Shown here piece after piece: positions 26,822 through 34,468 of a DNA stretch of 64,000 nucleotides; within the stretch, counting starts at the first letter, position 1, and each line of letters begins with the position of its first letter. The notes beneath the pieces were generated by a model that saw only the letters and a program-made list of their open reading frames with translations, searched no databases and was not told where the DNA came from. Position numbers and translations under genes: made by a program. The stretch comes from an uncultured Acidobacteriota bacterium. GTDB lineage: Bacteria > Acidobacteriota > Terriglobia > Terriglobales > Acidobacteriaceae. The stretch spans positions 1 to 64,000 of the forward strand of contig CAIQPK010000021.1 of NCBI GenBank assembly GCA_903873705.1. The letters are read 5' to 3'.

Positions 26822-27931
26822 CTATTTCTTAATAACCGGACGAGGGCTAACGCAGCGAACGGTAGGCACGCGATTCAGAGGCTTTGCAGGATTAGACGCG
26901 CCCGTGCGGGCAGAGTTTCGCGAAAGTGACAATCCGCCAACTCTGCCCGCAGTGCCGGCTTTTAGCGCCCCCGGCTCTTCCAGGTACCGTTCCACCTCAA
27001 GCGCCGCCATGCAGCCCGTCCCGGCGGCCGTGATGGCCTGCCGATACCGCCGGTCCTGCACATCGCCGCAGGCATAAACGCCGTGCAGCTGAATGCCTTG
27101 CTGCGTTACAAACACATTGTGTTCGGTCTTGATGTAGCCGTCGCCGTCCAGGTCGATCTGCCCCTTGAACATGGTTGCGTTCGGTTCATGCCCGATGCCG
27201 AGGAACATGAACTGCACCGGCAACTCCCAGCGCTCGCCCGTCTTCCTGTTCATCAGCTTCAACCCGCGGACGTCCTTCTCTTCCACGCCCAGCACTTCTT
27301 CAACGACCGTATTGTGCAGGAACGCGATCTGCGGATGCGCAATGGCGCGCTCCAACATGATCCGCGACGCGCGAAAATCCTCGCTGCGGTTGATGATCGT
27401 CACCTTGGTCGCAAAGCGCGTCAGGAACAGCGCTTCCTCCATCGCCGAGTCACCGCCGCCAATCACGGCGATCTCCTTGCCCGATGCGAAGAAGCCATCG
27501 CAGGTTGCGCACGAGCTCACGCCGAACCCAATCAGCGCCTGTTCGCTTGGCAACCCCAGCCAACGCGCCGATGCACCCGAAGCGATAATCAGCGACCGCG
27601 TCTTGATCACCTCGCGCCCCACCGTGAGTTCGAACGGGCTCTTAACCAGGTCAACCGACGTCAGGTGCGCCATGCGCAGCTCCGCACCAAAGCGGGTCGC
27701 CTGCTTCTTCATGTTTTCGATCAGCTCCGGCCCCTGCACACCATCCGGCCAACCGGGAAAGTTCTCCACCAGCGTCGTAATCGAGAGCTGCCCACCGGGC
27801 TCATGGCCTTCCAGGACCAGCGGCTTCAGGTTGGATCGCGCAGCATAAATGGCAGCAGTAAGTCCTGAGCAGCCAGAGCCCAGGATTACAGTGTCGCGGA
27901 CGGTTTCAAAAGAGGTGTTCTGATCAGACAT
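26822..27931 (-). CDS. trxB: thioredoxin-disulfide reductase
   Basis: A 369-residue FAD/NADPH enzyme that reduces thioredoxin. The FAD-binding ILGSGCSGLTAAIYAAR is near residues 16-32, the redox pair is C141/C144 in SCATCDGFF, the NADPH motif is AVIGGGDSAMEEA, and YACGDVQDRRYRQAITAAGTGC is the second FAD motif. Family members end just after ALEVERYLEE; here about 45 further residues follow (LKAGTAGRVGG...PRPVIKK), encoded over a 12-bp inverted repeat. ATG 27931 was chosen because it starts the conserved region; the track start is 9 codons earlier. Reduced thioredoxin could serve peroxidases such as the one at 484-1140. Confidence 0.94.
   Translation of the reverse strand: MSDQNTSFETVRDTVILGSGCSGLTAAIYAARSNLKPLVLEGHEPGGQLSITTLVENFPGWPDGVQGPELIENMKKQATRFGAELRMAHLTSVDLVKSPFELTVGREVIKTRSLIIASGASARWLGLPSEQALIGFGVSSCATCDGFFASGKEIAVIGGGDSAMEEALFLTRFATKVTIINRSEDFRASRIMLERAIAHPQIAFLHNTVVEEVLGVEEKDVRGLKLMNRKTGERWELPVQFMFLGIGHEPNATMFKGQIDLDGDGYIKTEHNVFVTQQGIQLHGVYACGDVQDRRYRQAITAAGTGCMAALEVERYLEEPGALKAGTAGRVGGLSLSRNSARTGASNPAKPLNRVPTVRCVSPRPVIKK
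26906..26950. repeat. 12-bp inverted repeat within the 3' end of trxB
   Basis: GCGGGCAGAGTT and AACTCTGCCCGC are perfect complements separated by 21 bases and lie inside the non-conserved C-terminal extension of trxB. They may mark an inserted or formerly intergenic hairpin element now read as coding sequence. Confidence 0.6.
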
Positions 27932-28222
27932 AACCGTTTGATTGTACCGGGATGGCAAAGGGTTCAGCTGGCCCGGATAGCCGATTCGCCAGCCGAATGT
28001 CGTAGGCCAGTTCGGCGGAATACCCGGGCCTCGCGGTTTTCGGTTCGACAGCCGGGGTCAATGGACCTGACTCGAACTTTTGGGCAGGCGCGGCGAGAAA
28101 CCGGCCGGAGGTCGATCAAGTCGAAGGCAAAGTCATAGAATGGAAGGGTCAATGGTGCAGCGCGCATCGGTGGAGCCGACTGGCGTGCGCACCTGTCATG
28201 AGTGAGGAGCTAAGGGAACGCT

Positions 28223-29773
28223 ATGGTTCAGGTGCAGCAGGACGATCTCATCGAAAGCGTGCGGGCGGCGCTGCAATACATCAGTTTTTATCACCCGGTG
28301 GACTATATCGAGGCGCTTGCCAAGGCTTACGAGCTTGAAGAATCGCCGGCGGCGAAGGACGCGATGAAGCAGATCCTGGTGAACTCGCGGATGTGCGCCG
28401 AGGGCCATCGTCCGATCTGCCAGGACACGGGGATTGTGACGATTTTCATCAAGCTGGGCCTGGAGTGCCACCTGGTTAGCGCGGACGGCGGACCGGCGAC
28501 GATGAGCTTGCAGCGCATGTGCGACGAGGGCGTTCGGCGCGCGTGGCTGGACCCCGACAACAAGTTGCGCGGCAGCATCCTGGCGGATGCGGCGTTCTCG
28601 CGTAAGAACACCAAGGACAACACGCCATGTGTTGTTGAGGTGGCGCTCGTTGAGGGCAGCAAGGTGGATGTGACCGTGGCGGCCAAGGGCGGCGGCAGCG
28701 AGGCGAAGTCCAAGTTTGTGATGTTGAATCCTTCTGACTCGATTGTGGACTGGGTGGTGAAGACGGTGCCCACTATGGGTGCGGGTTGGTGTCCTCCGGG
28801 GATGTTGGGTATTGGTATTGGTGGGACGGCGGAGAAGGCGATGCTGCTGGCCAAGCAGGCGTTGATGGAAGACATCGACATGCAGGAGCTGAAGGCAAAG
28901 GGCCCGCAGACCAACATTGAGAAGCTGCGGGTTGAATTGTTCGACAAGGTAAATGCTTTGGGCATTGGAGCTCAGGGCCTGGGTGGATTGACTACCGTGC
29001 TGGACATCAAGATCAACGAGTGGCCGACGCACGCGGCGAACCTGCCGGTGGCGATGATTCCCAACTGTGCGGCTACGCGGCACGCGCATTTCGTGATGGA
29101 CGGCAGTGGGCCGGTGTATCTCGATCCTCCGTCGCTGGAGCACTGGCCGAAGCTGACCTATGACGTCCACGGCGCGCGGCGCGTGAACCTTGATAGCGTG
29201 ACGCGTGACGAGGTGAAGACGTGGAAGCCCGGTGAAGTGCTGCTGCTGAACGGCAAGCTGCTGACCGGCCGCGATGCGGCTCATAAGCGGATGACCGACA
29301 TGCTGGATAAGGGCGAGAAGCTGCCGGTCGATTTCAAGGGACGGTTTATTTACTACGTCGGGCCTGTGGAGGCCGTTCGCGATGAGGCGGTTGGGCCGGC
29401 GGGGCCGACGACGGCGACGCGGATGGATAAGTTCACGCGGCAGATGCTGGAGCAGACTGGCCTGCTGGGCATGGTAGGCAAGGCTGAGCGTGGTGTGGCT
29501 GCGATTGATGCTATTCGCGACAACGAAGCGGTGTACCTGATGGCGGTTGGCGGTGCGGCTTACCTGGTGTCAAAGGCTATCAAGCACTCGCGGCTGCTGG
29601 CGTTTGAAGACCTGGGCATGGAGGCGATCTACGAGTTCGACGTGGTGGATATGCCGGTGACCGTTGCGGTGGATAGCAAGGGAACCAGTGTGCACGTTAC
29701 GGGGCCGGCGGAGTGGAAGGAGCGCATCGCCCACAGCATGGAAGTGGGTGGCGTCGCGATCCTGGGGCAGTAA
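28223..29773 (+). CDS. fumA: class I fumarate hydratase
   Basis: A 516-residue iron-sulfur fumarase catalysing fumarate to malate in the TCA cycle. The N-terminal lyase domain has PICQDTG with cluster Cys C66, GGSEAKSKF, GWCPPGMLGIGIGG and IPNCAATRHAHFVMDGSGP, giving the three Cys expected to bind [4Fe-4S]. The C-terminal beta domain includes LLLNGKLLTGRDAAHKRM and YYVGPVE. Length fits the fused (single-chain) form. AAGGGA precedes ATG 28223. It is divergent from trxB and is the first gene on the G-rich side of the skew switch. A terminator follows. Confidence 0.95.
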   Translation: MVQVQQDDLIESVRAALQYISFYHPVDYIEALAKAYELEESPAAKDAMKQILVNSRMCAEGHRPICQDTGIVTIFIKLGLECHLVSADGGPATMSLQRMCDEGVRRAWLDPDNKLRGSILADAAFSRKNTKDNTPCVVEVALVEGSKVDVTVAAKGGGSEAKSKFVMLNPSDSIVDWVVKTVPTMGAGWCPPGMLGIGIGGTAEKAMLLAKQALMEDIDMQELKAKGPQTNIEKLRVELFDKVNALGIGAQGLGGLTTVLDIKINEWPTHAANLPVAMIPNCAATRHAHFVMDGSGPVYLDPPSLEHWPKLTYDVHGARRVNLDSVTRDEVKTWKPGEVLLLNGKLLTGRDAAHKRMTDMLDKGEKLPVDFKGRFIYYVGPVEAVRDEAVGPAGPTTATRMDKFTRQMLEQTGLLGMVGKAERGVAAIDAIRDNEAVYLMAVGGAAYLVSKAIKHSRLLAFEDLGMEAIYEFDVVDMPVTVAVDSKGTSVHVTGPAEWKERIAHSMEVGGVAILGQ

Positions 29774-29855
29774 GGGGGGTGTCCCCCCCGTACTTTGTAC
29801 GTAAAGTATGTGAAATAAAGGATGAAGTATCGCGATACTGCGATACCGGTATAGG

Positions 29856-29893
29856 AAAGGCCGCTTGCCCTCGGGGGCGAAGCGGCCTTTCTT
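29856..29893 (+). terminator. terminator after fumarase
   Basis: AAAGGCCGCTT and AAGCGGCCTTT form an 11-bp perfect stem, extended by an inner GCCC/GGGC pairing, and are followed by CTTGATCT. The stem begins about 80 bases after the stop codon. Confidence 0.75.
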
Positions 29894-30078
29894 GATCTCT
29901 ACTTCCATTTTAGTGGATTGAGGTTAATAACTACGCCAAATTTCTTGGGGAATTTGGTGTTTGTTTTGTGGGGGTTGCGGGAGGTTTGAGGGTTTGGGGG
30001 GTTGACAGGTTTTGGGGTGCAACGTGGGCTGGCTTGTGAGAGTTGTTAGGCGCGTTTCAGTTTAGTGGGGGCTGGGAA

Positions 30079-30155
30079 GAGGGCATACCCCAGGGGCTAA
30101 AGCCCAGGTTGCGGCTGTCCCCTATGAGACCCGAGCCTAAAGGCTCGGGGTACCT
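30079..30155. repeat. double-hairpin interspersed repeat, copy 1
   Basis: Contains GGGCTAAAGCCC and CCGAGCCTAAAGGCTCGG hairpins within a 77-base unit starting GAGGGCATACCCCAGG and ending GGGGTACCT. A near-identical unit occurs at 62076-62150, and both are followed by GCAACGGCAA-type sequence. Confidence 0.8.
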
Positions 30156-30159
30156 GTAA

Positions 30160-30295
30160 GCAACGGCAACGGCAACTGCAGCGGCAGCGGCAACTGCAGC
30201 GGCAGCGGCAACTGCAACTGCAATTGCAATTGCAACTGCAACTGCAACTGCAACTGGAACGGCGACGGCAACTGCAACTGCAAATGCACGGCAAC
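30160..30295. repeat. GCAACN/GCGGCA short tandem array
   Basis: About 136 bases built from six-base units of the type GCAACG, GCAACT, GCAGCG and GCAATT. It has no spacers and no conserved flanks of CRISPR type. Confidence 0.85.
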
Positions 30296-30651
30296 TACGC
30301 GCGTTGGCTGGAAGGTACGAGCGGGCTTGCTGGTGTCAGCGGTGTCGGGGTCCTTCGACTGCGCTGCGCTCCGCTCAGGATGACAAATTTGTGGGGGTGC
30401 GGAGGATGGTAGGTTGTGGCGCGCGGCGGATGACCCATTTGTTGGTTCAGGTGGCAAATTTGCGGTTGCGGGGTGAGGTTCGGGGCAGAACGGTGGATGG
30501 GGCTGTCGGGTTGTCTCTGAGGGCAACTTTTTATTACGCGGTGTTGGGACTACTCCGCCGATGCCGACCGCATCGGAAGTTGTGGGGCCTTCTCTGAGAA
30601 GAGAACGCGGGCGGTGCCTATGCGGCTGCCGCTTCACAACAGGAGAAAAAC

Positions 30652-32250
30652 ATGCACGTAAATGGACGTAAGTTAGCTGGCATTCTGCCGATGGCAATGC
30701 TGCTTGGGATGGGACTGGCTTCAGCGCAGGAGGCGAATCCGACGGCGATTGCGCCGGGCTCAACGAAAGCGGATGTCGTTGCGGAAGGACCGAACGGGAT
30801 TTACATCTACCACGTGAAGGTGGTGCAGAGAGAGCTTGGGGCGGTGAACTATCTGAACCGCCGGGGCGCAACCCACGTTGGATTCATCGGAACGGAATTG
30901 ATGCCCGCCGCCAAGGGCGACGCGAAGGTTGACTCGCAGACGGGCAAGACCGCGATTGAAGTGAAGTTCTCCGGACTGACGCCGGCGAATGGTTTTGGGC
31001 CGGAGTATCTGACCTATGTTCTGTGGGCGATTTCTGCCGATGGACGTCCGCAGAATCTGGGTGAGCTAGAACTGGCCGGCGACAAGGCGAGCCTGCAAGT
31101 CTCGTCGGGTTATCAATCGTTCGGGATGATCGTTACGGCGGAGCCCTACTTTGCGGTTTCGCAGCCGAGCGATGTGATCGTGCTGAAGAATGTGTTCGAC
31201 GACCGCACGCAGGGCGTGTTGCAAACGGTGAATGTGCATTACCAGCTTCTGCCGCGTGGCCTTTATGCGAATACCAACGGTGCGCGGTCGGTGGATATGC
31301 CGGTGACGGATCGCGAGCACTATCCGCTTGCACTCTATGAAGCGCACAACGCCGCGCGCATTGCGCGTAACGCTGGCGCCGACAAGTATGCGGCCGACAT
31401 TATGCAGGAAGTGGCAACCAACCTGCGGAATGCTGACGATATGCAGGCTTCGAAGCACCGCGATGTGAAGATGCTGTTCACCGAGGCGCGTGAGGCTGTG
31501 CAGCGTTCTGAGGACGCACGCATCACTACCCTGCGCAAGCAGGCTGCTGAACGCGATCGCCAGAATGTAGAAGCTCGTGAAGCAGCGCAGGCCCAGGCCG
31601 CAGCGGCGCAGCAGGCCGCTGCTGATGCCCAGGCAAAGGCGTCGGCGTCGCAGATTGCGGAGGCCAATGCTCGTGCCGATGCCGATCGAGCGGCGGCGGA
31701 ACGCGCGAAGGCTGATGCTGAACGTGCGCGCGCGGAAGCTGAGGCGGCAAATGCTCGTGCTGAAGCGGCGGCGGCGAATCAGAGTGCGCAGAAAAGTGCT
31801 GAAGATGCGGCCTCGGTTCGCGAAAAACTGCGGTCACAGCTGAATGCGATCCTGGCTACGAGTGAGAGCGCGCGGGGCCTGATCGTGAACATGAGCGACG
31901 TGCTGTTTGATACCGCGAAGTACACGCTGAAGCCGGGGACGCAGGTGAGCCTGGCCAAGGTGGCTACGATCCTCGAGCTCTATCCTGGGTTGAGGATTCA
32001 GGTTGAGGGCTACACCGACTCGGTTGGTGGGGACGACTATAACCAGAAGCTGAGTGAGAACCGTGCGAACGCGGTGCATGATTTCCTGGTCGCTAACGGC
32101 GTGCCGGCCGCGAATGTGACGGCGGCGGGCTATGGCAAGAGCAATCCCGTAGCCGATAACAGCACTTCCGCCGGCCGCCAGCAGAATCGGCGCGTGAACA
32201 TGGTGGTGTCTGGCGATGCGATCGGCGTTCAAACCAGTGGTCCCCAGTAA
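30652..32250 (+). CDS. OmpA-family protein with long coiled coil
   Basis: A 532-residue envelope protein. A signal peptide (residues 1-25, ending GLASAQ) is followed by a globular N-terminal region of unknown fold (about 40-280). An Ala/Glu/Arg-rich coiled coil covers about 285-410. The C-terminal OmpA-like peptidoglycan-binding domain (about 415-525) has VLFDTAKYTLKPG, VEGYTDSVGGDDYNQKLSENRA and GYGKSNPVADNSTSAGRQQNRRV. It probably anchors an outer-membrane-linked structure to peptidoglycan. AACAGGAG precedes the ATG. A hairpin follows the gene. Confidence 0.9.
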   Translation: MHVNGRKLAGILPMAMLLGMGLASAQEANPTAIAPGSTKADVVAEGPNGIYIYHVKVVQRELGAVNYLNRRGATHVGFIGTELMPAAKGDAKVDSQTGKTAIEVKFSGLTPANGFGPEYLTYVLWAISADGRPQNLGELELAGDKASLQVSSGYQSFGMIVTAEPYFAVSQPSDVIVLKNVFDDRTQGVLQTVNVHYQLLPRGLYANTNGARSVDMPVTDREHYPLALYEAHNAARIARNAGADKYAADIMQEVATNLRNADDMQASKHRDVKMLFTEAREAVQRSEDARITTLRKQAAERDRQNVEAREAAQAQAAAAQQAAADAQAKASASQIAEANARADADRAAAERAKADAERARAEAEAANARAEAAAANQSAQKSAEDAASVREKLRSQLNAILATSESARGLIVNMSDVLFDTAKYTLKPGTQVSLAKVATILELYPGLRIQVEGYTDSVGGDDYNQKLSENRANAVHDFLVANGVPAANVTAAGYGKSNPVADNSTSAGRQQNRRVNMVVSGDAIGVQTSGPQ

Positions 32251-32281
32251 AGAACGCTGCTCAGTTGGAAGTTGAAGCATT

Positions 32282-32307
32282 ATCGGCCGCGAGAAATCGC
32301 GGCCGAT
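32282..32307 (+). terminator. strong hairpin after the OmpA-family gene
   Basis: ATCGGCCGCGA and TCGCGGCCGAT form a perfect 11-bp stem with a GAAA loop 31 bases after the stop codon. There is no T run, so termination or 3'-end protection is plausible but not certain. Confidence 0.5.
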
Positions 32308-32362
32308 GTGCGTGTGCGTCGTGTTCAGTTGTGATTAGCTAGAAGAGACAGGTGGAGGGGAC

Positions 32363-33139
32363 GTGAGCGTTTCGATGAAGGGTAAGACAGTGTTAGTAAC
32401 CGGAGCCAGCGCGGGGATTGGCGCGGCTACGGCGATGGCGTTCGCCGGCGAGGGGGCGCGTGTGTTGGTGTGTGCGCGGCGGCTGGAGAGATTGCAGGCG
32501 ATGGAGGCGGTACTGCTTGAAGCGGGTGCGGCGGAGGTGTTCAGCTTTGAGCTGGATGTTCGTGATCGCGATGAAGCAGAAGGAACGTTGAATACGCTGC
32601 CGGATGGTTGGGGCGATATCGATGTGCTGGTGAACAACGCTGGCCTGAGTCGGGGACTGACGAAGTTGTGGGAAGACGATGTTGAGAATTGGGAAGAGAT
32701 GATCGATACGAACATCAAGGGGCTGCTGTACGTGACGCGCGCGGTGGTGCCGAAGATGGTGAAGCGCGGGAGCGGGCACGTGATTGGACTGGGGTCGGTG
32801 GCGGGCTACATTACGTATGCGAATGGCGCCGTTTATTGCGCGACGAAGGCGGCGGAGAAGGCGATTTCAGAGGGGTTGAAGCTGGACCTGATGGGGACGC
32901 CGGTTCGCGTGACGAGTGTGGACGCTGGAATGGTGGAGTCGGAGTTCAGCGTGGTGCGGTTTCGCGGGGATGATGAGCGGGCCGCGAAGGTGTATCAGAA
33001 CATTACGCCGCTGCAGCCGGAAGATGTGGCGGATGCGATTGTGTGGGCGGCGACTCGGCCGGCGCACGTGAATGTGCACAGCGTGGTTGTCACGTCTATC
33101 GATCAGGGGAATTCGGTGACGTTCAACCGGCGGGCTTAG
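32363..33139 (+). CDS. short-chain dehydrogenase/reductase (YdfG-like)
   Basis: A 258-residue NAD(P)-dependent oxidoreductase of the classical SDR family. The cofactor motif is TGASAGIGAA from residue 13, NNAG follows in VLVNNAGLSRG, the catalytic Ser is in GLGSVAG, and Tyr158/Lys162 lie in VYCATKAA. The sequence pattern (DVRDRDEAEGTL, NIKGLLYVTRAVVPKM) resembles YdfG-type 3-hydroxy-acid or serine dehydrogenases, but the substrate is not proven. GTG 32363 follows GGAGGGG; ATG 32375 is the alternative start. The 3' end overlaps the convergent small gene by 4 bp. Confidence 0.9.
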   Translation: MSVSMKGKTVLVTGASAGIGAATAMAFAGEGARVLVCARRLERLQAMEAVLLEAGAAEVFSFELDVRDRDEAEGTLNTLPDGWGDIDVLVNNAGLSRGLTKLWEDDVENWEEMIDTNIKGLLYVTRAVVPKMVKRGSGHVIGLGSVAGYITYANGAVYCATKAAEKAISEGLKLDLMGTPVRVTSVDAGMVESEFSVVRFRGDDERAAKVYQNITPLQPEDVADAIVWAATRPAHVNVHSVVVTSIDQGNSVTFNRRA

Positions 33140-33396
33140 AGCTTGATGAGGATGCCGAGCTGCTGGAGCTCGCGCTCGATATCAGCGAGGGCGAGTTCGA
33201 GAGCGGAGCGGCGATGGGGGCTTGAGGTGCGCTCGGAGAGGACGCGTTCGCGCTGCATTTCGAGTGCCTGGATGCGGCGTTTGCGGTCGGCTTCAGCCTG
33301 GATGGAAGCCTGATCGGCGGCCGGAGCTGCGGGTTTGGCCGCGCTTGCTTCGGCCTGCTGTTCTTCGACGCTCTTCGATTCCCAGCCTTTGGACAT
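33136..33396 (-). CDS. small coiled-coil protein of unknown function
   Basis: An 86-residue hydrophilic protein. The N-terminal half is low complexity (Ala/Pro/Glu/Lys). The C-terminal half, ADRKRRIQALEMQRERVL and SALELALADIERELQQLGI, is strongly predicted coiled coil. There is no membrane segment or signal peptide. It converges with the SDR gene and is divergent from the ABC ATPase gene. The reading frame is plausible because its codon pattern and hydrophilic helices look selected, but no family is recognised. Confidence 0.65.
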   Translation of the reverse strand: MSKGWESKSVEEQQAEASAAKPAAPAADQASIQAEADRKRRIQALEMQRERVLSERTSSPHRRSALELALADIERELQQLGILIKL

Positions 33397-33483
33397 ACCG
33401 ATATTTTACGCCGAGTCGGGACCGGGCGGAGGATTTCGTGAGATACAGCACGGGGTGTGCCGGGGGGGAGTGGTGCGCGCTCC

Positions 33484-33489
33484 TATAAT
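33484..33489 (+). promoter_or_regulatory. possible -10 element of the ABC transporter operon
   Basis: A perfect TATAAT lies 23 bases before the GTG start of the ATPase gene in a very GC-rich setting. No -35 match is visible at the usual spacing. Confidence 0.4.
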
Positions 33490-33511
33490 CAGTGAGAGTA
33501 AGGCGCCGGCG

Positions 33512-34468
33512 GTGAGTGTTTTGGAAGCGATTGTCGAAGTTCGCGGATTGAGAAAAGTGTATGCGGCCAAGCCGCCGGTGGTTGCCGTTGATGGCATCGA
33601 TCTCAGCGTGAAGGACGGCGAGATTTATGGGCTGCTGGGGCCGAACGGTGCGGGTAAGACGACAACTATTTCGATAGCGACGACGCGTGCGGTGGCGACG
33701 TCGGGTTCGGTGTGCATTGCGGGGGTCGATGTGCTGAAACATGCGGCTCTGGCGCGGCGGTCGATCGGCGTGGTGCCGCAGTACAACACGCTGGATCGCT
33801 CGTGCACGGTGGAGGAGAATATCCAGTTCCACTGCTTGTATTTCGGCATGTCGCGGGCTGAGGCGCGGACGCGGACGGCGCAGCTGCTGGACCAGTTTCG
33901 GCTGACGGACAAGGCGAAGGCGTATCCGGCCTCGCTGAGCGGGGGGCTGGCGCAGCGGTTGCAGATTGCGCGTGCGATTGCGCATCGGCCGCGGGTGTTG
34001 TTCCTGGATGAGCCGAGCGCGGGGCTCGATCCGCAGAGCCGGATTGCGATGTGGGAAGCGGTGCGCGGGTTGCGGGATGAAGGGATCACGGTGGTGCTGA
34101 CGACACACTATATGGAAGAAGCGGATGAGTTGTGCGATCGGCTGTCCATTATCGACCACGGGAAGATTTTGATTGAGGATACGCCGGCTGCTTTGAAGGC
34201 TCGGATTGGCGGCGAGAAGATGGTGGATTTGAAGCTGGCTTCTACGGCGACGGCGCGCGATTTGATTGCCAAGCTGCAGTCGGTTGCGGGGGTGACCGGG
34301 GTGGAGACGACGGCTGATGGCGTTCGGGTGCTGGTGAAGGCGGAGGACGGGATTATTGAGCGGGTGGTGACGGCGTCTGCTGGGTTTGGGGTGCGGGACC
34401 TGGCTACGACCGAGCCTACGCTGGAGACGGTGTTCATCAAGATGACGGGTAGAGAGTTGCGCGAGTAA
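33512..34468 (+). CDS. ABC-2 type transporter ATP-binding protein
   Basis: A 318-residue ATPase. Walker A is GPNGAGKT (43-50), the signature is LSGGLAQRL, Walker B is VLFLDEPSAGLDP and the switch His is in LTTHYMEEAD. It matches the DrrA/NodI-like class, which partners ABC-2 permeases in lipid, polysaccharide or drug export. The C-terminal part after about residue 225 is the regulatory extension usual for this class. GTG 33512 starts the conserved domain and has AAGG and a TATAAT upstream; the track start at 33335 overlaps the divergent small gene. It overlaps the permease gene by one base (TAATG). Confidence 0.92.
   Translation: MSVLEAIVEVRGLRKVYAAKPPVVAVDGIDLSVKDGEIYGLLGPNGAGKTTTISIATTRAVATSGSVCIAGVDVLKHAALARRSIGVVPQYNTLDRSCTVEENIQFHCLYFGMSRAEARTRTAQLLDQFRLTDKAKAYPASLSGGLAQRLQIARAIAHRPRVLFLDEPSAGLDPQSRIAMWEAVRGLRDEGITVVLTTHYMEEADELCDRLSIIDHGKILIEDTPAALKARIGGEKMVDLKLASTATARDLIAKLQSVAGVTGVETTADGVRVLVKAEDGIIERVVTASAGFGVRDLATTEPTLETVFIKMTGRELRE

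Larger units (their letters stand above)
29774..30651 (+). other. 878-bp intergenic stretch rich in repeats
   Basis: No convincing gene. After the fumarase stop come a 14-bp palindrome AGTATCGCGATACT (29826-29839), a 10-bp palindrome (29843-29852) and a terminator. A G/T-rich segment follows, then a double-hairpin element (30079-30155), a GCAACN tandem array (about 30160-30295) and a TCCTTCGACTGCGCTGCGC-type repeat ending CAGGATGAC (about 30350-30383). The ORFs listed here translate the repeats (for example CNCNCSC strings) and are not supported. An AACAGGAG ribosome site for the OmpA gene ends the stretch. Confidence 0.6.

Noticed and set aside
30160-30295. Possible CRISPR array or small Cys/Asn-rich protein in the GCAACN array
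   Set aside because: There are no conserved repeats separated by unique spacers, and the ORF translations (strings of CNCNCSC) merely read a six-base tandem repeat.
29774-30651. Replication origin in the repeat-rich stretch after fumarase
   Set aside because: No DnaA-box cluster (TTATNCACA-like) or AT-rich unwinding element was recognised; only the skew change nearby suggests an origin, which is reported separately.
33335-33511. Longer N terminus of the ABC ATPase (track start 33335)
   Set aside because: The extra residues overlap the divergent small gene and lie outside the ABC domain; GTG 33512 begins the conserved domain.
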